Assembly: GCA_009760855.2 (NCBI GenBank)
Contig: WPIO01000001.1
Coordinates: forward strand, 12,378,501-12,442,500
Source: Cristatella mucedo
Lineage: Eukaryota; Bryozoa; Phylactolaemata; Cristatellidae
Direction: 5' to 3'
DNA length: 64,000 nucleotides
The notes beneath the pieces were generated by a model. It was not told the origin of the DNA. It saw only the letters and a list, made by a program, of their open reading frames with translations, and searched no databases. How positions within the stretch are numbered: position 1 is the stretch's first letter; each line of letters begins with the position of its first letter. Shown one piece after another: positions 9,347 to 19,515 of this stretch. The translations under genes were made by a program, and so were the position numbers.

Positions 9347-9690
9347 TTTCTCTTTGTGAACGTTCTGCTATAATATCGTCAAACTCTTCTTTTGTAACTA
9401 CTTCATCAGATAAAGTATCTGTTATTTTTGAAATAAATTCGGTGCTAGAATTAAGAGTAAATCTTTTTCTTTAATCTATTTAAACTAAAACACCATCAAC
9501 TGCCATTAGCATTGCTGTTAATGCTGAGGGCGGAGAGTACACTAGTTATATTCGGATGTGCATGAATATGTGTTTTAGAAACTGTAACTCCTAAAGCTAC
9601 TAGTATATTTACGATTTTAATTATATATCTCGCTCTTGTTAAATTTGTTAGACACAATCTAACTTTAATGTTATATGCAACCACCTCATC
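9330..9690 (-). pseudogene. Two-membrane-segment protein overlapping the integrase end, broken
   Basis: On the minus strand the segment TRARYIIKIVNILVALGVTV (9570-9640) is hydrophobic, followed by a short His/Pro linker and a second hydrophobic stretch (LSALTAMLMAV, another frame, near 9510). An acidic and hydroxyl-rich tail ends at a TAA at 9330-9332, 16 bases inside the 3' end of the integrase. Two frame changes and stops near 9475-9490 break it. The helix, Pro-Asn-Ile linker, helix layout looks like a small 2TM hairpin protein. I do not recognise the family with confidence. Confidence 0.35.
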
Positions 9691-9750
9691 ATATCTTTGA
9701 AGAGCAAATTTGTTCTTAGATCTGCCGTTTTCCTATAACTATTTAAATTT

Positions 9751-10340
9751 TTATTTCCAAAGTTTTCTTGAAATAAATGATAGTGTATGTCTACACCTTG
9801 GAAACACGCAATCGCAAACATCATTATCTTTACTATCATAATCTGTTACTGTAATTTCTCGAACTCCTAATTCTTTAAGTTTTCTCTCATAATCATATTT
9901 TATTTTCCAAGATGTTTCATCTTTATCACAAAAACAATCATCAGTACTAACATTATTTAAATAGCAAGTGTGATGATTACAATGTGTATATTCTTTATTT
10001 TGTAATTTTAAATTTATTGATAAGGTTTCTTTATACTTCTCAGGCCATTCCATTTTACTAATTCCAGAACTTCTCTCTGTTTCACACTTTTCAATATGTT
10101 TTCTCACAAAACGCTTTCTATTTTCAATAGCTTTAGAAACAACTTGTTTTAAAATATAGTCAAAACTATAGACATTATAAACTTTATCGAATAAGCATGT
10201 TTTATCTTCTATTAAAGTATATTTTGCAATAAATATGCCAAGTTCCTTAACTTTTGAAGGTATATGTTCTGTAAGTGATCAATGATCTGAAAATATTCTA
10301 TCAACTCTTTTTTCCAAATATTTGCTTTTTATCTTTACCT
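9751..10340 (-). pseudogene. Unrecognised Cys/His-containing protein of the Polinton element, broken
   Basis: The minus strand is open for 118 codons (9751-10107) and continues upstream in the same frame to about 10340, across a TGA at 10279-10281. The N-terminal part is Lys/Ile-rich (for example FIAKYTLIEDK). The C-terminal part carries clustered Cys and His residues: THCNHHTCY, DDCFCDKDE and VCDCVFPRCRH. These suggest metal binding. I do not recognise the family and no polymerase motif is visible. It is the last coding-like stretch before the element boundary. Confidence 0.35.
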
Positions 10341-10540
10341 CCTAAATAACGTTCTATAAGTAAAAGATAAAGACATTTACTATAAATATAAATAACTCTT
10401 TTAAATCAAATTTAGAAACTGAAAAAAATTACTATAATATATAATAATTAAATTTTTGGAATATAGTCTATTCTTTTCATTGTGCAGAAGCAACACCTGT
10501 TGGAGTAGGATTTGATTTTTCTTTTTCGGACACTAACAAA
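10341..10540. other. AT-rich terminal region of the Polinton element
   Basis: This has no supported gene. It is strongly AT-rich up to about 10535, where a SINE begins and the composition changes. It should contain or lie near the right terminal inverted repeat, but the left end of the element is outside the window, so no repeat pairing can be tested. Confidence 0.35.
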
Positions 10541-10692
10541 AATATAATTCATTTGTATAGCGCCCCAAGAGAGCTTAATCTCTATTCAGGCGCTTCACAT
10601 ATGCCTCCGGGCTCGAGCCCACGACCTCAGCCAGACCTTGGTCGGGGGCGAGCACCTTAACCGCTGGACCAAACCAGCTCGGCGACACTCAG
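10541..10692 (-). mobile_element. tRNA-derived SINE, family A
   Basis: Read on the minus strand: a tRNA-like head with an A-box-like GGTCCAGCGGTTAAGG and a B-box-like GGGCTCGAGCCC, then a tail with AAGCGCCTGAATAGAGATTA and GGGGCGCTATACAAAT. Other copies are at 20155, 33410 and 46960. The flanks share GACACT (10526-10536 and 10684-10690 areas), a possible short target duplication. It sits on the boundary between AT-rich element DNA and GC-rich gene DNA. Confidence 0.8.
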
Positions 10693-11445
10693 GAGGGCCA
10701 CTTCAAAAGGAGACCGAGCGACGCGAGGTCGAATTTTGGAGTGTGCTCGAGTGAGGGTCAAGGTGCGAAATGAAAAAATCACATACTACTACCGGGAATC
10801 CGAGCCCAGCAGACGCTCGTCTACCGCTTTCCTACCAACCACGGCCCCGCCTACTCGCGGGCTATTCCATTACGTCCTCGAGGGTTTCTGTCGTCCGTTC
10901 GCCGACAAGGGTTCTCTCGTCGTCGGCTGCGGCGGGCGCTGCGGCGGGCACTGCGCCACCCGCCGCTCACGCCCAGCGATACCCGTCGAACTTTCCAGTC
11001 CAAGCGAGACCCGAATGCGGCGGCGCTTCGATCAGCACGCTACGCTACGCGCGCCGTCGTCCAGGTCGCGAGGTCAGCCAATCGCGAGCTCGCCCTGTCA
11101 GGCCTCGGTGCTGACAAGTGGGCGGATCTTCAGGCATTGCGGGGCTCGCCGGTGCGGCCTCAGAGCGCACCACGCGAGCGGTAGTGATGGACGTCGAATG
11201 CTGTGAGTAGGCGAGTCTGCTGCGCCGCCCGAACGCTTCGCCGATGTGCCGCGGCCGGCCGGCGGGCCTGACGTCATCGCCACTCTGCGGCCCGCTCGAA
11301 GGTCACTGGGAGCCGCCCGCTCTCCATCATCCGCCGCCGGCAGAGAATCGACGCCGCCGGCGTCCTCTCGCGCGGCCCACCGGTCCCCGCCGCGCCGCTC
11401 TTCCTCAACGATAGACGCACATGCGAAGTCTTCCGAGTCGCGACG
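10693..11445 (+). promoter_or_regulatory. GC- and CpG-rich 5' region of the type II receptor gene
   Basis: The sequence between the SINE and the receptor ATG is rich in CpG and has no obvious TATA box close to the start. It probably holds a CpG-island-type promoter and 5' leader. The ATG context (ACG ATG G) is a good Kozak match with A at -3 and G at +4. ORFs seen here look like products of GC bias rather than genes. Confidence 0.5.
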
Positions 11446-13440
11446 ATGGCTCCTCGTAGAGGCGGCGAAGGAGGCAACGGCGGCGGAACCGGCGCCGTGC
11501 TGGTCGCGCTGTCGCAGGCGTGCTGCGCCCTCGCCGCTATAGCGTACCCCGGCGGCCTCGGCTCGACGTCGCTGACCGCCGCCGCCGCCGCAGCCGCAGC
11601 CTCGCCCATCCAGTGCTACAAGTACGGGCTCGACTGCAACGCCATATCCGACTACGGCGGCGGGAACGTACGTTGCGAAGGCGAAGAGATGATCAAGTGC
11701 TCATACGGCGAGAGCTTCAACAGCCGCGGCCACGAGGGCACCTTCTGCATGATCTACTGGCAGAATTACACCGTGGTCCTCAAGGGCTGCTACCTGGAGC
11801 ACAATCGCGGCGACTGCCAGCGCCACGAGTGCACGGGTCGAGCCAACGACACCAAGCAAAGCGGCTTCTGCTGCTGCAACTCGTCGCGGTGCAACACCGA
11901 GTTCCTGCTGCCGCCTGCCGGCGCGCCGCCGGCGCAGCACCCGCATCCGCCCGGGACCGCCGCCGCCGCCGCCGAAGCTGCGCCACCACCTGCGCCGTCG
12001 CCACAGCTTCGGAGACGGACGCCGCCGCCGTTGCCGCCGTCGCACGACGCCCAGGCTTCGCTCGCGTGCGCCGCTATCGCGTCCGACCGGCCTTCGCCTC
12101 CGTCTCACGACCGTCGCGGCGCCATTCCTTGGGCCGCCGTCGTCGCGCCGCTCGCCGTCGTCTCGCTGGTCGCATCGGCGTTCGTCGCCGCTGCGCGCTG
12201 GCTCTCGCTCAGGCGAGCGGCGCTCCGCCAGCGCAGCAGCGCGGCAGAGGCGACCGAGGAAAAGTCGCAGCTGACGGGAAGCGAGGCCGCCGCCACCGCC
12301 GCCGCCGCTGCGCAATGCGACGTCGTCGATTTGAGGACACTCGTAAAGCCGGTCGCGAAACTGTCCGAAGGCCGTTTCGGGGCCGTGTGGAAAGCCGTGG
12401 TCCTACACGGGCCTGACGGCAGGGTTCGCTACGTGGCGGCGAAGGTCATCTCTCAGCAGCACCGTCGACAGTGGGAGGTAGAGCGCGACATATACGCACG
12501 CGTCGACCTGAGGCACGAGAACGTGGCGAGCTACGTCGGCGCCTCGGACTGCAGCCACGCGACGGACGCCGCGGCCTGTGGCCTGTGGATAGTGACGGCC
12601 TTCTGCGATGGCGGCTCGGTGTGCGACTTCCTGCGCGCTCACGCGCTGTCCGTCGTCGACGCGTGTCGGATAGCGCACGGGACGGCCGCCGGCCTGGCGT
12701 TCCTGCACGAGTTCGCGCCGCAGTCGCCGCCGATTCTATCCCACCCGGGGTCGGCGCCCGGGGCGGCGACCCCGCGCGCCGGCGGCAAGCCGTCGGTAGC
12801 GCACCGCGACCTCAAGAGCGCTAACGTGCTGCTGACTGCCGACTTGACGCCGCGTATAGCCGACTTCGGGCTCGCCGTGCAGTTCGACCCGCAGCGGACC
12901 GACAGCCACGGCGGAAGCCAGAGCGGTGGCGGCGGCGGCGGCTTCCGGTTCGCTCCCAACTTGCCGCTGGTCGGCACACTGCGCTACATGGCTCCGGAGG
13001 TGCTCGAGGGCGCCATAGAGTACACTCGTGAGGCGCTGCTGCAGTGCGACGTTTACTCATTCGGTCTCGTGATCTGGGAATTGCTATCGCGGACGTCGTT
13101 CGACGGCGACCGCGACTTCACGCCGAGCGGCGACAGCAGCGCCGCCTCCGACGGCCTGGCCGCCCAGCCGTCGCCTTCACCGCCGCCCTACGCGAGGCCC
13201 CTAGAGCTCGAGCTCGGGCCGCAGCCGACGCTGGCCGCGATGCAGGAAGCGGTCGTGGCGCGTCAAGTGCGGCCGCGCCTCGAGCAGCGCTGGCTGCTGC
13301 ATCGCGTCGGCGCGCGGCTGTGCGAAACCGCGGTCGAATGCTGGGACGCCGAGCCGGCCGCGCGCGTCTCGTCGTGCTGCGCTGAGCAGCGACTGCGCTC
13401 GCTCTTGGACTCGGTCAGGAGCGTGAGCGGAGCGTCCTGA
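11446..13440 (+). CDS. Activin/BMP type II receptor serine/threonine kinase, intronless, 664 aa
   Basis: This is a single-pass TGF-beta-superfamily receptor that binds ligand outside the cell and phosphorylates type I receptors inside. Residues about 15-34 form a signal peptide. The ectodomain (55-155) has about a dozen cysteines, N-glycosylation sites at NYT 107, NDT 134 and NSS 145, and the FCCCNSSRCN box typical of the family. A Pro/Ala-rich linker leads to a membrane segment at 227-250. The kinase (298-655) has the glycine loop EGRFGAVWK (308-316), Lys333 in VAAK, HRDLKSAN (453-460), DFG (473-475) and APE (516-518). MAPEVLEGAIEYTREA and the C-lobe closely resemble activin type II receptors. 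There is no GS box, which excludes a type I receptor. The kinase has longer loops than usual before HRD and after DFG. The whole protein is one exon. Confidence 0.9.
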   Translation: MAPRRGGEGGNGGGTGAVLVALSQACCALAAIAYPGGLGSTSLTAAAAAAAASPIQCYKYGLDCNAISDYGGGNVRCEGEEMIKCSYGESFNSRGHEGTFCMIYWQNYTVVLKGCYLEHNRGDCQRHECTGRANDTKQSGFCCCNSSRCNTEFLLPPAGAPPAQHPHPPGTAAAAAEAAPPPAPSPQLRRRTPPPLPPSHDAQASLACAAIASDRPSPPSHDRRGAIPWAAVVAPLAVVSLVASAFVAAARWLSLRRAALRQRSSAAEATEEKSQLTGSEAAATAAAAAQCDVVDLRTLVKPVAKLSEGRFGAVWKAVVLHGPDGRVRYVAAKVISQQHRRQWEVERDIYARVDLRHENVASYVGASDCSHATDAAACGLWIVTAFCDGGSVCDFLRAHALSVVDACRIAHGTAAGLAFLHEFAPQSPPILSHPGSAPGAATPRAGGKPSVAHRDLKSANVLLTADLTPRIADFGLAVQFDPQRTDSHGGSQSGGGGGGFRFAPNLPLVGTLRYMAPEVLEGAIEYTREALLQCDVYSFGLVIWELLSRTSFDGDRDFTPSGDSSAASDGLAAQPSPSPPPYARPLELELGPQPTLAAMQEAVVARQVRPRLEQRWLLHRVGARLCETAVECWDAEPAARVSSCCAEQRLRSLLDSVRSVSGAS

Positions 13441-13876
13441 GCGCGAGCACCGCCCCCTCCCAGTCCTAGCCGCACCGCCCCCCCCCGCGCCGCCGCGGGA
13501 GGCGATCGAGCGGCTCTGCCTGCCGCTGGCTGCCCGCCTCGGCGCCGCGCGCGCTCTCTCGAGCCCGCATACAGGTGCGCGCGAGATTACCGCGAGAGGA
13601 GCCGTTCGAGGCTCCGCATGACCCCTGCCCGGGGTCGCAGCTGCCGCCTGCTGGGGTCGCAGCTGCCGCCGCCTCCTCCCAGCTGACTCGCAGTGCGGCT
13701 CGAGTGGAAATTCCAGTGACTGTCAATATTGTTTTCTTCTGCGCTATAACATATTTTCTTGCTCAGCCCACCTGCTGCTCCGGGTAGCGAGTACTTACGC
13801 TGACGGGGGGGGGCGGAGCGGCGGTGCTGTGTGCAGGCACGGTACGCCACCGCCAGCAGCAGCAGCAGGAGGGGAC
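13441..13876. other. GC-rich 3' flank of the receptor gene
   Basis: No gene is seen. This is probably 3' UTR and flank. No clear AATAAA signal or poly-A tract follows the stop at 13438-13440 within the GC-rich part. A short (CAG)n run lies at about 13853-13868. Confidence 0.4.
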
Positions 13877-14373
<497 letters not shown>

Positions 14374-15578
14374 ATGTAGTGGTAACCGCTGTGACTGCCC
14401 GGGGTCGAAGCGGCTCGCTCGGCTGGGTGGGAAACTCGGCGTGCAACGCGAATCTCAAGACCGGCGTTGGAGCCCGATCGGCGGATTCCATTCCAGAGCG
14501 ATAGCGCGGCGGCGCTGCAAAATGCATCTGCACCTTCCGAGGCAGCTGCAGCTCGTATCTATCCGCCATACTCGGCGGCTGGCAGCAGCCTGGCCTCGGC
14601 CGAACCGACGACGCAGCGCCAGGGAGCTCAAGCCAGCGGCTAGTCACGAATTCGTTCGTCCAAGTCCCTCGCAAAGACTCGAGAAGAGCTCTAGAGATCG
14701 AGGGAAGAAGAGAGAATAGGAGGAGGAGAGAACAAGCGAAAGGGGGAGCAAGAAATGGCGTGCAAAATAGTATCTGAAGGGCTAATGCAGCGTGGCAACG
14801 CTAACGGCTCCGAGATACGATGGGGTCAATACTTGCCAACTAGCCACACGCTTATACCGCCAACTTACAAGCGCAACTAGCCCGTTAGCATTACGCAGCG
14901 ATAATGGGTCGCGTGACGTTCGACTGCCTTAGAAGATTTCGCTAGCCAGAGGGAGGCCGCCGACTTCGGCGATTTTTAGCCGATAACACTGGCTAGTCAT
15001 TTTTATATAGAAAACCCATCTGTAAGTTGAAACATTCAGCACAGGCTATTTGAGATTGGTGGTGGTCATAGCACACAAGATTACCTCTCCAGTTCTCGAG
15101 TGACGTAAAAGAGAGTCCCCTGTGTGGAACGACAGAAGACGATCGAGCAGTGAATGATATAAGCGCACTCGCTCAGCCGGAAGTATTCGATGATATTGGC
15201 GAATCCTAATTTCAGCAAAGATTGATCGAGTCTCAGAATGCGAACCATTTCATCATAACAAAGGCTAGCAGTAAGGCGTAGTTGATGCATGGGTACTTTT
15301 GATAATGTTTGAAATTTCAGGCTCATACATCTGTCTCATACATCTCACTATATAGGCGACATATAGCGACTGCTTCCGGAAAGTCTCATTACGAATAGAA
15401 TGAATACATTTCAAGCAATCTTTCCCAGATAAGTCCACTCTACCGTGACTGGTTTTCCTTAATCAATTGTACACTGAGCGGCCCTGATTTTTCTAGTTTA
15501 CAAAATTGTAGAGCTGTTACATGATTACGTTGCAGCTGCCAAATTTGACCAAATAAGACATGGTAACCTTTACTTGCT
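14374..15578. other. No gene recognised
   Basis: The first 350 bp are GC-rich and may belong to the receptor locus. The remainder is ordinary unique-looking DNA with no supported coding or repeat feature. Confidence 0.4.
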
Positions 15579-15848
15579 ATGTATATTTCTAATCGCTACT
15601 GGCAACCAGCTGGTGGAAATTTAGATTGCACCCTATGTAATATGAGCTATCAAGTAATGCCGCATTATTTTTTAAGCTGTCAGGGATGCGCAGCGATGTG
15701 CCACGGATGTGCAAGAAATCACGATGTGGGAAGACGTTTCAGGATGAGGCATGCAACACATTTTATTATTTGCTCACCAATTCTCGTCTTCGATGAATTA
15801 CTAATCTACTTGTGCTTAACGAAGCGAACGGGCATCACAAATGGATGA
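15579..15848 (+). CDS. Cys/His-rich ORF with ZZ-like zinc-finger spacing, possible exon
   Basis: The 89-residue frame contains CTLC, then a hydrophobic and aromatic stretch, CQGC, CHGCARNHD and an HATHF ending. The spacing of two CxxC pairs, a third pair and terminal His residues resembles cross-brace fingers such as ZZ domains. No matching splice sites or continuing exons could be confirmed and a TGA lies just upstream in frame at 15546. It may be an exon, a decayed gene or chance. Confidence 0.25.
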   Translation: MYISNRYWQPAGGNLDCTLCNMSYQVMPHYFLSCQGCAAMCHGCARNHDVGRRFRMRHATHFIICSPILVFDELLIYLCLTKRTGITNG

Positions 15849-16919
15849 ATGATATCACTTTCGCCACCACCTCACTGCTGCTGCTGCTGCTGTAGGCAGG
15901 TGCGGAGCCTCGCTCCCACACTCGTGACGCGAACTGGTGACCAACGGCGACTGAGTCTGTCAGTCGTGCTAGCAGCAACATCAATACTCGCTGGACGAAA
16001 AGTGGGCGGATGACTGGAGGGAAGAGGGCTGTGAACCGTTAAGGATGGGGACAACTGCAGATCCTGGTAGGCTGTTTCGCAAGTAGAAAACCGAGAGCAT
16101 TGGGGGGGGCCCGCACCAGGTAAAGGGCCGAGCCCGGTCAGCGGCAGAGCCAGGTCAAGGGCTGAGCAAGGTTGCTCGGAGGCAGTGCAAGTACACTAAA
16201 GTGGCACAGACAGGAAAACAGTGCGAAAAATGCGTCAGGTGCTGACAAAGGAAGTTGCTTGCTGTGGCCGGCTGTACCTGCAGCACATGGGAACGAGCGA
16301 ACACGCACCGAGCTTCAGGCACCGAGAGCCTCACGTCACTGCGCGGCCGAGCGAGCGAGGATGGCTGTGTCCTACGAGACAGCTCTGATTCCAGCGGCCG
16401 CTGGCTGCTGAAAGACCGGCCAATCGAGGTTTCAGCTCTCCAAACTGACTGCCAAGGTCCGTACGAGGACTCCGTACTTGCATGATCGGAATTCATCCGA
16501 ATTATCGATGCGAATATTCATTCAGAGCTTACTTTGTCGCGATTTTTTGGAAGCACCTCCCGTCCAGCACCAGCTCTCCCGTCACCCTGCTGCACAATGA
16601 TGTCGATGTGAGAGAATTTCTTGGGCTATTTTTTTTAAGATGGAACTACTGTCGCACATCGTGCTCTTCTTCTTGGGCAGATTTTTCAAAGAAATCTTCG
16701 AAGCCTCTGCTACCCGCTTGAGCTTGGAAGCGAGCTCAGTGATGCGAAGGAATCTGCTACCGAAATCGCTGAGGGCTCTTCGTCTGCTGCCGATAATTCT
16801 GTCCGAGATACTCCACTTTCCCGAGGCTTAAAACAGTCAAAAGACGGAGACCTTTCTTACGTAGCGAATCAAGCTCAAGAATACAACCCTCCTCCTTGAT
16901 GCCACAGATGCTTAATAGT
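15849..16919. other. No gene recognised; short (CTG)n run
   Basis: A (CTG)n stretch lies at about 15873-15892. The region 16060-16480 is moderately GC-rich. The ORFs seen on both strands have no recognisable motif. Confidence 0.4.
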
Positions 16920-17480
16920 ACTAATGCGTTTGCATTGCGCCTTCAGAGAACTCAATCCCTGTCTAGGCACTTTACAGATGCTGTAAGAAAGCATGACCAA
17001 ATGATTAGCGGCAAAATCCGAATCGACAACAGCTTAACATGGTTGTAGGTGACATGCACAGGGTCAGCATGCAGACATGATTAGCGGCAGCATGCACAAG
17101 TACACGAAGGACGAAGCACAAGGACCCACTATATGCTGCGATAAACAGGCGTGTTCTAGGCTTTCCCATTAAATGTCGTCATGTCAGGGTGTGTTGTGAC
17201 GTGCATCCGGAGTGAGTTCCAGGCTTTTAGAGCCTATGAACTAAAGGCACGGTCCCTAAAGGTGCTGCAGCTAAGCTTGTCCGTCGCGAGAGAAGCAAAC
17301 TGCCCCATAGCACCGTTTCTCAAGTAGGCAAGCACTGGCTGCCCATCAAGCCATCGCTTGCCTACTTCGATGCCCGGATGCTTCAGGTCCGACGGACCCA
17401 ATGTGCTGGTCAGCCGCCTCAAGACAAAGTTCGAGCGAAAGGCCTTTCGCCAACGCAAGCAAACGAGCCCAGGAATTCCT
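16920..17480 (-). mobile_element. 3' fragment of a CR1/L2-like LINE
   Basis: In minus orientation it begins with the common tail of this LINE family (TTACA, GGCACTTT, AGAGAACTCAAT) and continues through the conserved GTGACATGCACAGGGTCAGC block into the coding 3' end with the GAGTGAGTTCCAGGCTTT stretch. It matches the fragments at 52390 and 56800. Confidence 0.7.
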
Positions 17481-18129
17481 CACTAGGGGCGCTTCTGTGG
17501 GCCAGCTACTAGCGAGCGGCCGGGACCGGCTCGGCGACTTGACCCTTTCAGGTTACGCGCAAGGTCTAGCAGACGTTTTGCGGTAGCTTTGAAAAGCGAG
17601 CAGGCCCGCAAATTATTTGCACGTCTGTCTTCATTGCAGAAAATCACCGGCCCCTGGGATCCGCGTTCGCCCTGACCCTGTAGGCGCCAGCAGTTAGCAG
17701 ACAGCGGTGAATTGTGACGCTATCCAGTTCTCGCGCGAATAGTGAAACAAACAAGAGTCTACCTTGCGACGGAAGTAGTTAGGTATAGCATTCTCTGAGT
17801 GACTTGGGTACGCGGTAAGAGACCTAATGAGCGGTCGACAGGCCTCCTTCAAGCGATTCGAGTGAAGAAATCGTCCTCAAAAGAAAACCGAAGAAAGGGC
17901 GTTTTATGTGGCAGCTGTTGCCACTAATTGCGACCGTAAGTTGTGGTAGGGACCGAGAAGGATCTACAAGGTAAGATTCGTAACCATAGCCTGAGTTTCG
18001 GGTCGGTAGGGTGGGACGGTTTGAGGGGGTTGGAGGTATAGTGAGAAAGCAACAACAATAAATTTATTACTGCCTTCTATGACAATACCTAGTTAAAAAA
18101 TTATGGTAAAAATAAATAAATAAATAAGT
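17481..18129. other. No gene recognised
   Basis: Unique-looking sequence with no supported feature; it ends in an AAATA-rich stretch that is the tail of the adjoining SINE. Confidence 0.4.
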
Positions 18130-18305
18130 CCTAGCTGATTAAATAGTTTTCTTTTTTATAGCGACAGAAGAGCCTTTACGGCTATCACCACCGCTTGCAG
18201 TGGCGATATTGGATCGCCCACCCCAGGAATCGAACCCACGACCTCGGGACCGAGGTCGTGAAAGCAACCGCCTTACCTAGTGTGCCATCATGGCTCACTA
18301 GGTAA
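18130..18305 (-). mobile_element. tRNA-derived SINE, family B
   Basis: On the minus strand the head has ACTAGGTAAGGCGGTTGC (A-box-like), an inverted repeat CACGACCTCGG/CCGAGGTCGTG and a B box GGGTTCGATTC. The tail has GGTGATAGCC and ends in an AGCT-containing block plus a TTTA-rich run. Related full copies are at 32950, 41445 and 49610. Confidence 0.8.
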
Positions 18306-18424
18306 AGTAATAAGGTATGCAATTTATTGACTTTCTTGCCTGAAAGATTGAAGCAAGATGCTGCCATGATTTATTTGGTAAGCTAGCCAAAAACAGCTGC
18401 AACTAGAATGAGCCAAGTCACTCT

Positions 18425-18580
18425 GAACTGAGTCAACAGCCTCATTTATGTTTCGGCAGCCGGCTATCACGACCGCCTGGAGTGGGCGATGGCGGATCGC
18501 CCACTGCAGGACTCGAGCCCATGACCTTTACCGGTCTTGGAGAGCGAGCGCTTCACTCCTGGCCTAAGACCCAGGTTCCG
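18425..18580 (-). mobile_element. tRNA-derived SINE, family C
   Basis: This has the same tail as family B (GTCAACAGCCTCATTT in plus orientation) and a related body, but a different tRNA-like head with GCCTAAGACCCAGG and a B box in CTCGAGCCC. Similar copies lie at 27385, 32755 and 57490. Confidence 0.65.
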
Positions 18581-19000
18581 CGATTTTACAATTTTTCATG
18601 ATCACCTACGCACATCAAAGAGTATCGTAAACTTTAAAGAAATGTCAGTCGCATTGGTCAAGCAAAAGTTAAACTGTAGTCGCAATAGTAGTATTAGTAG
18701 TCGTAGTCGTCGTAGTATTTGTAGTGAAGTGTAGCCTTAGATTTAGCTAGAAAGGTTAAAATGAAATGAAACTCAATCGACAGCAGTTTGCCCCTACCTG
18801 AGCCCAACGTGGTCAGCAGCCGACCCTAGCTCATAGACGTATAATGACGTTGAAATGTCGCATATGCAATGCAGAAACTACAGTTAGAGCTTTCTGGCTA
18901 TAAAGCAGAACATTACTCCCTAAGAAATTCACAGCATCATATAACCTAATGCACGTCTCATCCCAGACTCACGGCCTAGGCAGCCCCAAGTGTAATGCCC
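18581..19000. other. No gene recognised
   Basis: Unique-looking DNA; a short GTAGTA-rich stretch lies near 18680-18725. Confidence 0.4.
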
Positions 19001-19515
19001 CGCGATTATGGGCCGATTATGAGCTTGAACGCTGAACCTCGAATGCGAACGGTGAGGTTTACCGCTGAATTAGAACTGAGCCGCTTATGAAATAGCCGCG
19101 ATAAGCCGAGGCTTACGGGCAGCATGATGTATGATTAAGTATGGCAGTGTATATATATATATATATATATATATATTGTCTGACTTATGACCTGGCTACT
19201 GCATAAGGCTTGTGCCAGACCGCAGTCGCCCTCTTGAAGAAACGGTCTGCCGGTCGGAGAGTCCTAGCGCTGAGCGTGAGCTGTTGCAAGCCTGTTAACG
19301 AGTTGGCTGGAAGTCACCTATGCTCTATAAGCCGTAAAATACAGGCTATTGTTTGAGCTCTTTCTACTACGGAGGGGTTGCTAGTTCTGCGTGCAGAATA
19401 TCGATCGCTGCGTTGTTATCGTCGGCGCATTACTGGCTTCGGGTCTGTCTTTGCACTTTGCATTCGGTGTGCCGCTACCCGAACTATAGAGAGATTTCGC
19501 TGTCATAACAACACT
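19001..19515 (+). repeat. Dispersed repeat D, copy 1 (solo-LTR-like)
   Basis: About 510 bp that align by eye along their length with the reverse complement of 42450-42915, including GACCTGGCT, GCAACGGTCTGCCGGTCG-like and TTTCGC...GTCATAACAAC blocks. It begins TGTAATGCC and ends near CATAACAACA, as an LTR could. A (TA)n run lies inside at about 19149-19175. No coding capacity is seen. Confidence 0.6.

Noticed and set aside
1-10540. Family-B DNA polymerase of the Polinton
   Set aside because: No exonuclease or polymerase motifs were found in any frame read here; it may lie left of the window.
11520-13385. Several long ORFs overlapping the receptor in other frames
   Set aside because: GC-rich coding DNA lacks stops in shadow frames; only the 11446 frame carries signal peptide, cysteine and kinase motifs.
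15579-15848. RING or PHD finger
   Set aside because: The order and spacing of Cys and His do not fit the C3HC4 or C4HC3 patterns; ZZ-like is the closest and is itself weak.
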